Assembly (NCBI GenBank): GCA_963815135.1
Contig: CAWFFO010000007.1
Location: 180,291-244,290, forward strand
Direction: 5' to 3'
Length of the DNA stretch: 64,000 nucleotides
From: CAIWTU01 sp963815135
GTDB lineage: Bacteria; Desulfobacterota; Desulfuromonadia; Geobacterales; Geobacteraceae
Below, in pieces: positions 34,245-44,028 of this stretch (its first letter is position 1; each line of letters opens with the position of its first letter). The notes beneath the pieces were generated by a model. That model was given only the letters and a program-made list of their open reading frames with translations, searched no databases and had not been told where the DNA came from. The translations under genes were made by a program, and so were the position numbers.

Positions 34245-35347
34245 GGCTCGTTATAGCCGGTGGAGGCACCGGCGGGCACCTCTTTCCCGGGATTGCAGTA
34301 GCCGAGGAATTTCTAGCCCGGAACGAGGCCAACGAGGTCCTTTTTATCGGAACGCGGAATGGTATCGAGGCGAGGGTTCTGCCAGGGCTGGGATACCCTC
34401 TGGAATTCATTTCCGTGACCGGGATGAGAAGGAAAAGCCTTATTGAGCAGGTAAAAGGGATTGTAATGTTGATGAAGAGTTATTTTCAGTCAAAAAGGCT
34501 CCTCGAATCGTTTCGCCCTGATATCGTGCTGGGAGTCGGTGGTTACGCATCCGGCCCGGTGGTGCTTGCAGCCTTGAACTCGACTTGCAGGCAGTTCATA
34601 CACGAGCAAAACGCCTTGCCCGGCATTACCAACAAATTTCTGGCCCGATTTGCGGAAAAGGTGTTCATATCTTTTGAAGAATCGAAAAGGTCTTTTCCTG
34701 CGGGCAAATCGGTGCTGACCGGCAATCCGCTCCGCAGGCAGATTCTTAAAGATGTCCGGTCGGAAGGCTCGGAACACGCTGACCCGGGAAAGTTCCGGCT
34801 GCTTGTATTCGGAGGAAGCGCCGGTGCGCACAGTATAAATTTGGCGATGGTTGATGCGTTGTCCTTTCTGGGTGACTTGAAAAGAAAACTGTCCATTACC
34901 CATCAAACGGGAATAAATGATCTTGAAGAAGTGAAAGAGCGCTACCGGAAAATTGATTTTGCCGCCGAGGTCCTTCCATTCATCCATAACATGGCCGATG
35001 AATATCACCGGGCGGACCTTGTAATCTGCAGGGCTGGAGCAACGACCCTGGCCGAGGTTACCGCCTGCGGCAAGGCGTGCATTTTCATTCCGTTTCCTTT
35101 CGCTACAGACGATCACCAGAGAAAAAACGCACAGGCCCTGGTGGAAAAAGGGGCGGGCTTCATGCTGCTGAACAGGGATTTGACCGGTGAGCGTCTGGGC
35201 AATATGATCCGTGAACTGATGGGTGACAAGGAAAAACTGAAAATTGTCGGAAAGTGCGCCAGAAATCTGGCGAGGCCCGATGCGGCGAAAATAATCGTTG
35301 ATGAAATGTTGGCAGAAAAAAGGCCACATCCGGCTGCCGGCAACTAG
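34241..35347 (+). CDS. murG: UDP-GlcNAc:lipid I N-acetylglucosaminyltransferase
   Basis: MurG converts lipid I to lipid II on the inner face of the membrane. The 368-aa GT-B enzyme has the N-terminal glycine loop 'IAGGGTGGHLFPGIAVAEE', the 'HEQNALPGITNK' loop, 'LVFGGSAGAHSIN', and the nucleotide-sugar site 'ADLVICRAGATTLAEVTACGKA'. It overlaps ftsW by four bases and precedes murC. Confidence 0.97.
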   Translation: MRLVIAGGGTGGHLFPGIAVAEEFLARNEANEVLFIGTRNGIEARVLPGLGYPLEFISVTGMRRKSLIEQVKGIVMLMKSYFQSKRLLESFRPDIVLGVGGYASGPVVLAALNSTCRQFIHEQNALPGITNKFLARFAEKVFISFEESKRSFPAGKSVLTGNPLRRQILKDVRSEGSEHADPGKFRLLVFGGSAGAHSINLAMVDALSFLGDLKRKLSITHQTGINDLEEVKERYRKIDFAAEVLPFIHNMADEYHRADLVICRAGATTLAEVTACGKACIFIPFPFATDDHQRKNAQALVEKGAGFMLLNRDLTGERLGNMIRELMGDKEKLKIVGKCARNLARPDAAKIIVDEMLAEKRPHPAAGN

Positions 35348-35401
35348 CAAAAGGAAAAAGTGATAAGCCGGCGGGTGGTTGACAGCGGCCAGGAAGGTCA
35401 T

Positions 35402-36778
35402 ATGTACGGGAAGATAGAAAAAATACATTTTGTGGGAATCGGCGGTATCGGCATGAGCGGGATAGCCGAAGTGCTGCTTAACCTGGGATACAAGGTGTCC
35501 GGTTCGGACCTTCGTAAATCCGAGATAACAGAACGTCTCTCGACGCTTGGTGGTGAAATATTTTACGGCCATGCCAGGGAAAATGTCGCGGGTGTCGACG
35601 TGGTAGTCATATCCAGCGCCGTCCATGATGACAATCCGGAAGTTATTGAAGCGAAAGAGCTGCTGATCCCCGTAATTCCGCGTGCGGAGATGCTGGCCGA
35701 ACTTATGCGCATGAAATACGGCATAGCCATCGCCGGAACCCATGGCAAGACAACTACTACCTCGATGATTTCCACCATCCTGGGATATGCCGGCATCGAT
35801 CCGACAATAGTAATCGGCGGCAAACTCAACTCCATCGGCAGCAATGCAAAGCTGGGTCAGGGCAAGTTTCTGGTGGCCGAGGCCGATGAATCGGACGGTT
35901 CTTTTCTAAAGCTTTCGCCGACAATTGCCGTGGTCACCAATATCGACGCCGATCACCTGGATTTTTACAGCGGTATTGATGAGATCAAGTCTACCTTCGT
36001 GGAATTCATCAACAAGGTTCCCTTCTATGGCCTCGCGGTGCTCTGCCTGGACAACGGCAACGTGGCGGATATAATTCCCGAAGTTAAAAAGCGTTTTGTT
36101 ACCTATGGACTGAGCGCCCAGACCGATTTCAGGGCCGCAGACATCGTGATGTCAGGCAACAATATCTCATTTACGGTCTACTACCGGGGGGAATGCCTGG
36201 GTGAGATTAATATCCCTATGCCGGGTGCCCACAACGTTCTGAACGCTCTTGCCACGATAGCCGTGGCAATGGAACTCGGCATACCCTTCGATAAAATCCG
36301 TGAGGGTTTCAATGCGTTCGGCGGAGTGGGACGCCGCTTCCAGATAAAAGGCGAGATCAACGGCGTTATGGTGGTCGACGATTATGGTCATCATCCCACC
36401 GAGATAAGAGCCACATTAGCGGCGGCGAAGGCGGGGTGGAACCGGCGTCTGGTGGTGCTTTTCCAGCCCCACCGCTATACAAGGACCAAGGAACTCTTCG
36501 ACGAGTTCGTGAAGTCCTTTTACGATGCCGACGTCCTGGTCATGACAGATATCTACCCGGCTGGTGAAAAGCCTATTGAAGGGGTTAACTCGGAAAATCT
36601 GAGTAATAGCATTAAGAAGCATGGCCAGAAGGATGTGACATATATCCCGGACAGGGAGGCCGTGAACGATCATCTCCTGCAGGTACTGGAACCGGGAGAC
36701 ATCGTTCTGACTCTCGGTGCCGGAAATATCTGGCAGACAGGAGAAGATCTGCTGAAAAGGCTCGGGGGAGCTCTTTGA
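35402..36778 (+). CDS. murC: UDP-MurNAc--L-alanine ligase
   Basis: MurC adds L-Ala to UDP-MurNAc. The 458-aa product starts 'MYGKIEKIHFVGIGGIGMSGIAEVL' and has the ATP loop 'AIAGTHGKTTTTSMI', 'VAEADESDGSFL' and 'VVDDYGHHPTEIRATL'. The frame is open from 35360, but the ATG at 35402 follows AGGAAGG at five bases and matches the family start. Its stop overlaps the murB start as TTGA. Confidence 0.97.
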   Translation: MYGKIEKIHFVGIGGIGMSGIAEVLLNLGYKVSGSDLRKSEITERLSTLGGEIFYGHARENVAGVDVVVISSAVHDDNPEVIEAKELLIPVIPRAEMLAELMRMKYGIAIAGTHGKTTTTSMISTILGYAGIDPTIVIGGKLNSIGSNAKLGQGKFLVAEADESDGSFLKLSPTIAVVTNIDADHLDFYSGIDEIKSTFVEFINKVPFYGLAVLCLDNGNVADIIPEVKKRFVTYGLSAQTDFRAADIVMSGNNISFTVYYRGECLGEINIPMPGAHNVLNALATIAVAMELGIPFDKIREGFNAFGGVGRRFQIKGEINGVMVVDDYGHHPTEIRATLAAAKAGWNRRLVVLFQPHRYTRTKELFDEFVKSFYDADVLVMTDIYPAGEKPIEGVNSENLSNSIKKHGQKDVTYIPDREAVNDHLLQVLEPGDIVLTLGAGNIWQTGEDLLKRLGGAL

Positions 36779-37677
36779 CAATCGAATTCCGTTCCGTATT
36801 GAAGAGTCTGTTGCGGGGCAAGCTTCTATTTGACGAACCGATGTCGCTCCATACATCTCTCAGGACGGGTGGTCCGGCAGACTGTTTTGCCGTGCCCGAG
36901 GATCTTGATGATCTTCGGCGACTGGTGGTGTTTCTTGGCGAAAAAGGGGTAACCTGCCTGGTGACTGGCGGGGGTTCCAATCTGCTAGTCAGGGACGGCG
37001 GATTCCGGGGCGTGGTTATATCGCTGTCAGAATTGAACAGTTTGGAGCGAACCGATGCCGATACCATCTATGCCGAGGCTGGAGTTGAAAACGGGGCTCT
37101 CGTCGCTTTTGCCATGGAAAACGGGCTGACAGGCCTAGAATTCCTGGTTGGAATACCCGGCAGACTGGGAGGCACGGTTGCCATGAACGCCGGAGCCGGA
37201 GGTCATTCGATCACTGACCGATTGCAATCGCTCGGCACCCTTAAGTCAGGGATTATTACGACCAGAAAGAAAAGGGAACTGGAATTCGGGTATCGTTTTC
37301 TGAAACTGATACCGGGCGAAATAATCCTCGGGGCTTCCTTCAGCCTGGAGAAGGAAAGCCGGGAGGTTATCGGGGAGCGGATCAGGGAATTTAAAGAACA
37401 GCGCCTGATAACACAAAAGGTCGGTTTTCCCAATGCGGGATCATTTTTCAGGAATCCACCGGAGAAGGCCGCCTGGCGTCTTATAGATGAAGCCGGACTC
37501 CGGGGATACAGCATCGGGGGTGCTCAGGTATCAGAGGTACACACCAATTTCCTGATCAACCGGGGCGGAGCTAAGTCTTCTGATTTTATTGAACTTTCGG
37601 CACACATAAAAAGTGAGGTCAGAAAAAGGACAGGCATTCTCCTTGAGGAAGAAGTAAAAATTGTCGGAGTGGAATAA
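36775..37677 (+). CDS. murB: UDP-N-acetylenolpyruvoylglucosamine reductase
   Basis: MurB reduces UDP-GlcNAc-enolpyruvate to UDP-MurNAc using FAD and NADPH. The 300-aa type II protein has the FAD-binding segment 'LVTGGGSNLLVRDGG', 'GLEFLVGIPGRLGGTVAMNAGA' and 'NAGSFFRNPP' with the catalytic Ser. It begins with TTG at 36775, overlapping the murC stop (TTGA). Confidence 0.96.
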   Translation: MTIEFRSVLKSLLRGKLLFDEPMSLHTSLRTGGPADCFAVPEDLDDLRRLVVFLGEKGVTCLVTGGGSNLLVRDGGFRGVVISLSELNSLERTDADTIYAEAGVENGALVAFAMENGLTGLEFLVGIPGRLGGTVAMNAGAGGHSITDRLQSLGTLKSGIITTRKKRELEFGYRFLKLIPGEIILGASFSLEKESREVIGERIREFKEQRLITQKVGFPNAGSFFRNPPEKAAWRLIDEAGLRGYSIGGAQVSEVHTNFLINRGGAKSSDFIELSAHIKSEVRKRTGILLEEEVKIVGVE

Positions 37678-37733
37678 GATACACAATTCACTATAATTTC
37701 CCCTTTGCAAAAAGGGTTTCTGATGAGATAAAC

Positions 37734-38666
37734 ATGACAAAAGAAGAATTAAAGACAAAGAAAACGGCTGTTCTGATGGGCGGCCTTTCCGAGGAGCGCG
37801 AGGTGTCGCTGAAGAGCGGCTCGGCCGTTCACCAGGCTCTGTTATCCAGGGGATACAATGCCTTGGCTATAGATGTGAATCGTGATATTTCCCGGGTGTT
37901 GGCGCGTGAGCAGGTAGAAATCGCTTTTATTGCCCTGCATGGACGGTATGGTGAGGATGGGGCAATACAGGGACTTCTGGAGCTGATGGACATTCCCTAT
38001 ACCGGGTCAGGGGTGTTGGCCAGCGCCCTTGCCCTGAACAAGATCTACGCTAAAGCCGCTTTTCGGGCGGCAGGTCTGAAGGTTGCTCCTTACACCGTTC
38101 TACGCAGGGGCGAAACCCTTGACACGGCGACTACGGGTTTCACGTTGCCGGTAGTGGTCAAGCCGTCCCAGGAAGGGTCTTCGGTCGGGATCAGTATCGT
38201 AAAGACAGCCGATAAGATCGGACCGGCACTTGATCTGGCGTTTGCCTACGACCGGGAGATTTTGGTTGAACAGTTTATCGAAGCCCGAGAAATTCAGGTG
38301 GGAATCCTGGCCGACCGGGCGATGGGTGCCATTGAGATAGTCCCGCTGAACGAATTTTATGACTTCGAGGCGAAATACACGAGTGGAAAAGCCGAGCATA
38401 TCTACCCCGCCCGGCTTAAGGAAGATCTCTACAGACAAGCACTGGAAACCGGACTTGCCGCGCACAGGGCGTTGGGATGCAGCGATTACAGCAGGGTAGA
38501 CCTGCTGGTTACCGAGCAGGAGGAATGTTTCGTCCTGGAGGTAAATACCCTTCCCGGAATGACCGCGACAAGTCTCTTGCCGGAAATTGCCCAAGGTTGC
38601 GGCATCGGTTTCGAGGACCTGGTTGAGAGAATTCTGCTTTCAGCTTCATTGAAAATAGGCGGCTAG
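37734..38666 (+). CDS. ddl: D-alanine--D-alanine ligase
   Basis: Ddl joins two D-alanines for MurF. The 310-aa ATP-grasp enzyme has 'VLMGGLSEEREVSLKSG', 'LHGRYGEDGAIQGLLELMDIPYTGSGVLASAL', 'VVVKPSQEGSSVGI' and 'FVLEVNTLPGMTATSLLPEIA'. It lies between murB and ftsQ, the usual place in dcw clusters. Confidence 0.97.
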   Translation: MTKEELKTKKTAVLMGGLSEEREVSLKSGSAVHQALLSRGYNALAIDVNRDISRVLAREQVEIAFIALHGRYGEDGAIQGLLELMDIPYTGSGVLASALALNKIYAKAAFRAAGLKVAPYTVLRRGETLDTATTGFTLPVVVKPSQEGSSVGISIVKTADKIGPALDLAFAYDREILVEQFIEAREIQVGILADRAMGAIEIVPLNEFYDFEAKYTSGKAEHIYPARLKEDLYRQALETGLAAHRALGCSDYSRVDLLVTEQEECFVLEVNTLPGMTATSLLPEIAQGCGIGFEDLVERILLSASLKIGG

Positions 38667-38691
38667 ATAGGATTTATATCCCCGGGGCGAT

Positions 38692-39519
38692 ATGAGAGAC
38701 CTGAACCAGAAAAAGCAGAGGCTGAAAAACAGAAACAGGCCGAAAAAAGAGAAGAAGACACGAAGGCCCGCTAATTATCGGAGGTTTCTGAAAAAAGCCG
38801 CAAAGGTAGCCGTATTCTTCGCCCTTGCGGGGATTGTTGCCGGTGTCTGTTTTGAAGGATATGAATTGATTGCCCGAACCACATTTCTCAGGCTTGAAAA
38901 AATCCGGGTTTCCGGGGTGCAACGGTTGAGTCGTGATGAAGTTATAGCCCTGGCGGGTGTGAAACCGGGCGATGCGATGCTTCATCTGGATCTTTCGCAG
39001 GTTGCCGAGCACGTAAAGAAAAATCCGTGGGTGCAAAAGGTAAGGGTAACACGCTATTTCCCCAGGACTCTGTCTCTGGATGTGACTGAATGGAAGCCGG
39101 CGGCCATTGTCAATATGGGTTATCTCTACTATCTTGACCGGAATGGAGAAATCTTCAAACCTCTCAGCCGGGGGGATAATCTGGATTTTCCGGTGATAAC
39201 GGGCATAAGTGAAGATGACCTGTCCAAAGACCCAACCGGCTGTGGAACCATGCTGAAAACTGCGCTTGAAATTGAGGACCTGCTTCGGACGGGAACGGTT
39301 TTCAAACTGGAGGATATCTCCGAAATACATGTGGATAAGGGGTACGGCTACACCCTGTTTACAGCACGGGGCGGCATCCCTGTAATGCTCGGCAAAGACT
39401 GTTTCCCGGAAAAACTTGCCAGGCTCTCAAGGATATTCAAGGATTTGTCCGCACAGTTGCCGACTTTGGAATATATTGATCTGAACTACAATGATAAAAT
39501 TGTCGTAAAAAAAGTTTGA
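38692..39519 (+). CDS. ftsQ: Cell division protein FtsQ
   Basis: FtsQ is a bitopic divisome protein. The 275-aa product has a highly basic cytoplasmic tail, one membrane segment (about residues 38-58) and a periplasmic POTRA domain ('LRLEKIRVSGVQRLSRDEVIALAGVKPGDAML', 'PWVQKVRVTRYFPRTLSLDVTEWKPAAI') followed by the FtsQ/DivIB beta domain. It precedes ftsA by 18 bp. Confidence 0.94.
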   Translation: MRDLNQKKQRLKNRNRPKKEKKTRRPANYRRFLKKAAKVAVFFALAGIVAGVCFEGYELIARTTFLRLEKIRVSGVQRLSRDEVIALAGVKPGDAMLHLDLSQVAEHVKKNPWVQKVRVTRYFPRTLSLDVTEWKPAAIVNMGYLYYLDRNGEIFKPLSRGDNLDFPVITGISEDDLSKDPTGCGTMLKTALEIEDLLRTGTVFKLEDISEIHVDKGYGYTLFTARGGIPVMLGKDCFPEKLARLSRIFKDLSAQLPTLEYIDLNYNDKIVVKKV

Positions 39520-39537
39520 TCGTGAAGGGGGGGAAAC

Positions 39538-40773
39538 ATGTCTAACAAACGGGAGAATCTGATTGTAGGACTTGATATCGGTACTACCAAGATATGCGCC
39601 ATCGTGGGGAGCATTACCGAAGACGGTGTCGATATCGTCGGTATCGGCAGCAGCCCTTCACGCGGGTTGCGCAAGGGAGTGGTCATAAACATCGAAACCA
39701 CCGTTGCTTCCATCAAAAAGGCAGTAGATGAAGCGGAATTGATGGCCGGCTGTGAAATAAAATCGGTCTATGCCGGAATTGCAGGTGGTCATATCAAGGG
39801 TTTCAACTCCCAGGGTGTTATAGCCATAAAGAACCGGGAAGTAACGTCCGACGATATTCGCAGGGTAATCGACGCGGCCAAGGCCATAGCTATTCCCATG
39901 GACCGCGAGGTGATTCACATCCTCCCGCAGGAATTCATCATCGATGACCAGGACGGTATCCGCGAACCGCTGGGAATGAGTGGCGTGCGACTGGAAGCCA
40001 AGGTTCATATCGTCACCGGTGCGGTGGCCAGTGCCCAGAATATCATCAAATCCTGCAACAGGGGCGGGCTTGATGTGGCTGATATCGTCCTGGAACAGCT
40101 TGCCTCTTCAGAGGCGGTGATCTCCGCGGAAGAGAAAGAGATCGGGGTTGCACTGGTGGATATAGGTGGCGGGACAACCGATATAGCCATTTTTGTCGAT
40201 GGTGCCATAAAGCATACATCAGTGTTGTCACTGGGAGGCAATCATCTTACCAACGATATTGCCGTGGGACTTCGCACACCCATGGCAGAGGCGGAAAAGA
40301 TCAAACAGAAATACGGGTGCTGCTTCTCTTCCCTGGTGGGAAAAGACGAGACCATCGAAGTACCCAGTGTCGGTGGCAGAAAACCGCGTGTACTTTCCCG
40401 GCAGCTTCTTGCCGAAATCCTGGAGCCGCGGATGGAAGAGATTTTTACCCTGGTTAACAGGGAAATCATGAAGTCGGGGTATGAAGACAGGATCGCTTCC
40501 GGAGTTGTTCTTACCGGTGGGACATCCATACTCGAGGGGTCGCCGGAACTGGCCGAGCAGGTTTTCAATCTGCCGGTGCGACGGGGGCTGCCGCAGAACA
40601 TTGGCGGTCTCGTGGATGTGGTCAATTCACCGGTATATGCAACAGGAGTCGGCCTGGTGGTATACGGAAGCAAGAATATGGGGATCCGGGAATTTCCGAC
40701 AGTACAGTCTGATGACAACGTTTTCCGGCGTGTGGCGAGAAGAATGAAGGAATGGTTCGGAGAATTTTTCTAA
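39538..40773 (+). CDS. ftsA: Cell division protein FtsA
   Basis: FtsA is an actin-like ATPase that tethers FtsZ to the membrane. The 411-aa protein has 'IVGLDIGTTKICAIVG' (phosphate 1), 'GVALVDIGGGTTDIAIFVDGAI' (phosphate 2) and 'VVLTGGTSILEGSPELA' (adenosine). The C-terminal 'VARRMKEWFGEFF' is the amphipathic membrane-targeting helix. ftsZ follows after 40 bp. Confidence 0.97.
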   Translation: MSNKRENLIVGLDIGTTKICAIVGSITEDGVDIVGIGSSPSRGLRKGVVINIETTVASIKKAVDEAELMAGCEIKSVYAGIAGGHIKGFNSQGVIAIKNREVTSDDIRRVIDAAKAIAIPMDREVIHILPQEFIIDDQDGIREPLGMSGVRLEAKVHIVTGAVASAQNIIKSCNRGGLDVADIVLEQLASSEAVISAEEKEIGVALVDIGGGTTDIAIFVDGAIKHTSVLSLGGNHLTNDIAVGLRTPMAEAEKIKQKYGCCFSSLVGKDETIEVPSVGGRKPRVLSRQLLAEILEPRMEEIFTLVNREIMKSGYEDRIASGVVLTGGTSILEGSPELAEQVFNLPVRRGLPQNIGGLVDVVNSPVYATGVGLVVYGSKNMGIREFPTVQSDDNVFRRVARRMKEWFGEFF

Positions 40774-40813
40774 TTCCATTTAGTGAATGAGATTACAAAA
40801 AAGGGGGCTCAAC

Positions 40814-41974
40814 ATGTTCGAATTTGATGAAAGCATTGACCAGAGCGCGAAGATCAAGGTTATCGGGGTTGGAGGCGGTGGAGGCAACGCAGTAAACACG
40901 ATGATTACGTGCAACATCCATGGGGTAGATTTCATTGTGGCAAATACCGACGTTCAGGCTTTGCGCATGTCCAAGGCGCCGGTGAAGATTCAGATCGGCG
41001 GACAGTCTACCAAGGGGCTCGGAGCCGGCGCAAACCCTGACATGGGGAAAGAAGCTGCCCTTGAAGACCGTGAACGCATGGCGGAAGTTCTGAGCGGCGC
41101 CGATATGGTGTTTGTGGCTGCGGGCCTCGGAGGCGGAACCGGAACCGGCGCGGCCCCTGTCATCGCCGATGTGGCCAAGGAACTGGGCGCACTTACTGTC
41201 GGAGTTGTTACCAAGCCTTTTACCCGTGAAGGGAAACAGCGTCTTGCAAAGGCAGAATACGGGGTTTCCGAACTCAAGAAACACGTGGACTCCCTGATCG
41301 TCATCCCCAATGACCGGCTCCTAGGCCTTGCGGGCAAGTCGATGTCCATACTGGACGCCTTCAAGCCTTCGGATGATGTTCTCCGCCAGGCGGTACAGGG
41401 AATTTCCGATCTGATTACTACTTCCGGTCTGATCAATGTCGACTTCGCCGATGTCAAGGCAATCATGAGCGAAAGAGGCATGGCCATGATGGGGATCGGC
41501 ATCGCCTCCGGCGACAACAGGGCCGTAGAAGCTGCGACCAAGGCCATTTCCAGTCCGCTTCTTGAGGACATAGACATCTCGGGGGCAAAGGGTGTCCTGG
41601 TGAACATTTCCGGATCTTCGAACATGACAATGGACGAATTCGACGCTGCAAGTCGCATTATTCATGAAAAGGTCCATGAAGACGCCAATATCATCGTTGG
41701 TCTGGTGATTGATGAAAACCTCGGTGACATGGTTAAGATCACTGCCATAGCCACCGGCTTCGGCGACCGTTTCGACCTGGAAAAAAACAAAAAGGACCTG
41801 AAAAACAACGTTGCCCAGATTGCGGAAAAAAATGAAATAAACCGTGAAATTCCGGCATTCATCCGTCGGCAGAAGCAGCAGCAGGACCTCATGTCCAGGC
41901 AGCAGCGCGGCTTCTTCTCGGAAGATGACGACCAGTACGACATTCCTACATTCCTCCGCAAATCGGTCGATTAA
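40814..41974 (+). CDS. ftsZ: Cell division protein FtsZ
   Basis: FtsZ is the tubulin-like GTPase that forms the Z ring. The 386-aa product has 'IKVIGVGGGGGNAVN', the GTP signature 'GLGGGTGTGAAPVIA', the T7 loop 'NVDFADVKAIM', and a C-terminal peptide 'YDIPTFLRKSVD' that binds FtsA. The ATG at 40814 follows AGGGGG and begins the conserved N-terminus; the open frame extends nine codons further upstream. A strong terminator lies about 130 bp downstream. Confidence 0.98.
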   Translation: MFEFDESIDQSAKIKVIGVGGGGGNAVNTMITCNIHGVDFIVANTDVQALRMSKAPVKIQIGGQSTKGLGAGANPDMGKEAALEDRERMAEVLSGADMVFVAAGLGGGTGTGAAPVIADVAKELGALTVGVVTKPFTREGKQRLAKAEYGVSELKKHVDSLIVIPNDRLLGLAGKSMSILDAFKPSDDVLRQAVQGISDLITTSGLINVDFADVKAIMSERGMAMMGIGIASGDNRAVEAATKAISSPLLEDIDISGAKGVLVNISGSSNMTMDEFDAASRIIHEKVHEDANIIVGLVIDENLGDMVKITAIATGFGDRFDLEKNKKDLKNNVAQIAEKNEINREIPAFIRRQKQQQDLMSRQQRGFFSEDDDQYDIPTFLRKSVD

Positions 41975-42101
41975 AAAGGGGGAGTGTCTCTCCGGTAACT
42001 GGCTCAGAGCCGGTCTGCCTTTTGTGCGGACCGGGAAGCGGTCGACCTGTCTCATTTTGGTCAACCGGCGGCATACGCCGTTTTTACAAAGCTTTCATTT
42101 C

Positions 42102-42147
42102 CCCGGCCTTCCTAAGTCCCCCTCCACGGGAAGGCCGGGTTTTTTTC
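42102..42147 (+). terminator. Terminator closing the dcw cluster
   Basis: Arms CCCGGCCTTCC (42102-42112) and GGAAGGCCGGG (42129-42139) form an 11-bp GC-rich stem followed by seven T residues. It separates ftsZ from the radical SAM gene. Confidence 0.9.
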
Positions 42148-42184
42148 CCTTCCAAACAATCGCCAACCATGCTACTTTTTTCTT

Positions 42185-43945
42185 ATGTCGTGGAAAATCA
42201 TAGAGAAATATCGGAAAACCCTCGCCTTAGAGTCGGGAACCGTCGCCGGAAAATGGGGCGGCAAGCTCACAGTGTGCCTCGTATACCCGAATCGTTATGC
42301 GGTTGCCATGAGCAATCTCGGTTTTCAGACTATTTACGGGCTATTCAATTCTTTTCCGGAAGTCCTGTGTGAAAGGGCATTTCTTCCCGATCCCGGAGAA
42401 CTTAAAGAGTACGAAAAATCGGGAAGCCGACTTCTTTCTCTCGAGTCACAGAGGCCCCTGGCCGATTTTGATATCATTGCCTTTTCGGTTTCTTTCGAAA
42501 ACGATTACATGAATATACCGGCAATCTTCGATCTTGCCGGCATTCCCGCCTTTGCTGCCGACCGCAGTGAAGAAAATCCCCTGGTAATCGCGGGTGGAGC
42601 AGCGCTGACTCTCAATCCCGAACCGGTAGCTGATTTCATGGATCTGATCTGTATTGGCGAAGGTGAGACATTAATAGAACCATTCCTCGATCTGGCATGT
42701 GAAGAATCCGTTCCCGAGCGCACCCTCCTTTTGGAGAAGGCGGCGCAATTACCCGGAATTTATGTGCCACGCTTCTATTCGATAATTTATGACGGTGAGA
42801 GAGTCGTTTCCATCGATTCTTTCCATGGAGCCCCGCGAAGGGTAAAGCGCGTTTGGAATCCGGACCTCGACCGTTCGGCAGCGACTTCGGTTATTCTCTC
42901 TCCCGGAACAGAATTCTCCGATATGTACCTGATCGAATTGTCCCGTGGTTGTCCGCGTGGATGCCGGTTCTGTGCCGCGGGATATATTTACCTTCCATAT
43001 CGGCAGCGTTCCCTGGAGAGTCTGAAAAAAGATGTCGCTCATGGACTGGAACAGCGGAGCAAGCTGGGTCTGGTCGGAGCGGCGGTTTCCGATTACGGGG
43101 GAATCGGTGAACTGTCGCGCCATATCCTGGAGAGTGGTGGGAAGGTTTCAGTTTCGTCCCTGAGAATCGATGGTCTGGACGAGGAAATGATAGGAGTCCT
43201 GAAGGCCAGCGGACACAAGACCATTGCCCTGGCGCCGGAAGGCGGTTCCCAGAGGCTTCGGGACCTGATCGGTAAAAATATCAGTGAGGAGCAGATCCTG
43301 TCGGCTTGCGAGCGTTTAATAAAAAACGATATGCTTAACCTGAAGCTCTATTTCATCATAGGACTCCCATGTGAGACGATGAGCGACCTGGAAGAGATGG
43401 TGCTGTTGGTGAAAAGGATTCGCGAGATGGTGATAGAGGCCGCCAGGGAGAAGGGCAGGTTGGGTGAAGTAATTTTGTCAGTGAATCCATTTGTTCCCAA
43501 ACCGTTCACGCCGTTCCAGTGGTGCGGTATGGAAAGACTCAAGTCGCTCGAACAAAAGGCGGCTTATCTCAGGGATGCCTTCGGACCACTGTCCAATGTC
43601 AGAATGAAGCTGGAGAGCCTAAGGGACGCATATTTGCAGGCGCTTATTTCCCGGGGGGACCGGCGTCTTTCCCGTTTTATGGTCAAAACCCGCGAGACGG
43701 GGAGCTGGAAGCGGGCGGCAAAGGAACTGGGTCTTGATACCGACGCATTTGTATGGCGAAACGCCGTTCCAGGAGAAATACTCCCTTGGGATATTATAGA
43801 TAGTGTTGATGGCGGACTTCTGATTGAGGAATACTTCAAAGCGTTCGGGGAGAATGAATTCGGGACCGAATGCAATATTTTTATTGAAAAAAAGGGTTGT
43901 GACCCTGGCTGCGGCCGCGGTGATGGAGAATGCTGTTTCCATTAA
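42185..43945 (+). CDS. B12-binding-like radical SAM protein (TIGR03960-like)
   Basis: The 586-aa protein has a cobalamin-binding-like N-terminal domain ('LTVCLVYPNRYAVAMSNLGFQTIYGLFN', about residues 28-140) and a radical SAM core with the cluster motif 'ELSRGCPRGCRFCAAGY' (C-x3-C-x2-C). It ends in a second Cys-rich patch 'KKGCDPGCGRGDGECC' that could hold another cluster. It resembles the family often found fused to, or beside, a DUF2344 domain; that partner is not seen here. The reaction is unknown. Its position directly after ftsZ is one I associate with Geobacter relatives. Confidence 0.85.
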   Translation: MSWKIIEKYRKTLALESGTVAGKWGGKLTVCLVYPNRYAVAMSNLGFQTIYGLFNSFPEVLCERAFLPDPGELKEYEKSGSRLLSLESQRPLADFDIIAFSVSFENDYMNIPAIFDLAGIPAFAADRSEENPLVIAGGAALTLNPEPVADFMDLICIGEGETLIEPFLDLACEESVPERTLLLEKAAQLPGIYVPRFYSIIYDGERVVSIDSFHGAPRRVKRVWNPDLDRSAATSVILSPGTEFSDMYLIELSRGCPRGCRFCAAGYIYLPYRQRSLESLKKDVAHGLEQRSKLGLVGAAVSDYGGIGELSRHILESGGKVSVSSLRIDGLDEEMIGVLKASGHKTIALAPEGGSQRLRDLIGKNISEEQILSACERLIKNDMLNLKLYFIIGLPCETMSDLEEMVLLVKRIREMVIEAAREKGRLGEVILSVNPFVPKPFTPFQWCGMERLKSLEQKAAYLRDAFGPLSNVRMKLESLRDAYLQALISRGDRRLSRFMVKTRETGSWKRAAKELGLDTDAFVWRNAVPGEILPWDIIDSVDGGLLIEEYFKAFGENEFGTECNIFIEKKGCDPGCGRGDGECCFH

Positions 43946-44028
43946 ACAGTCTTTTTTCCTTTGTTATATGCAGTCATCGTGATAAAAAACCGTCAGGGAA
44001 TAACCATTAGTTATGGAGAGATTCAAAT

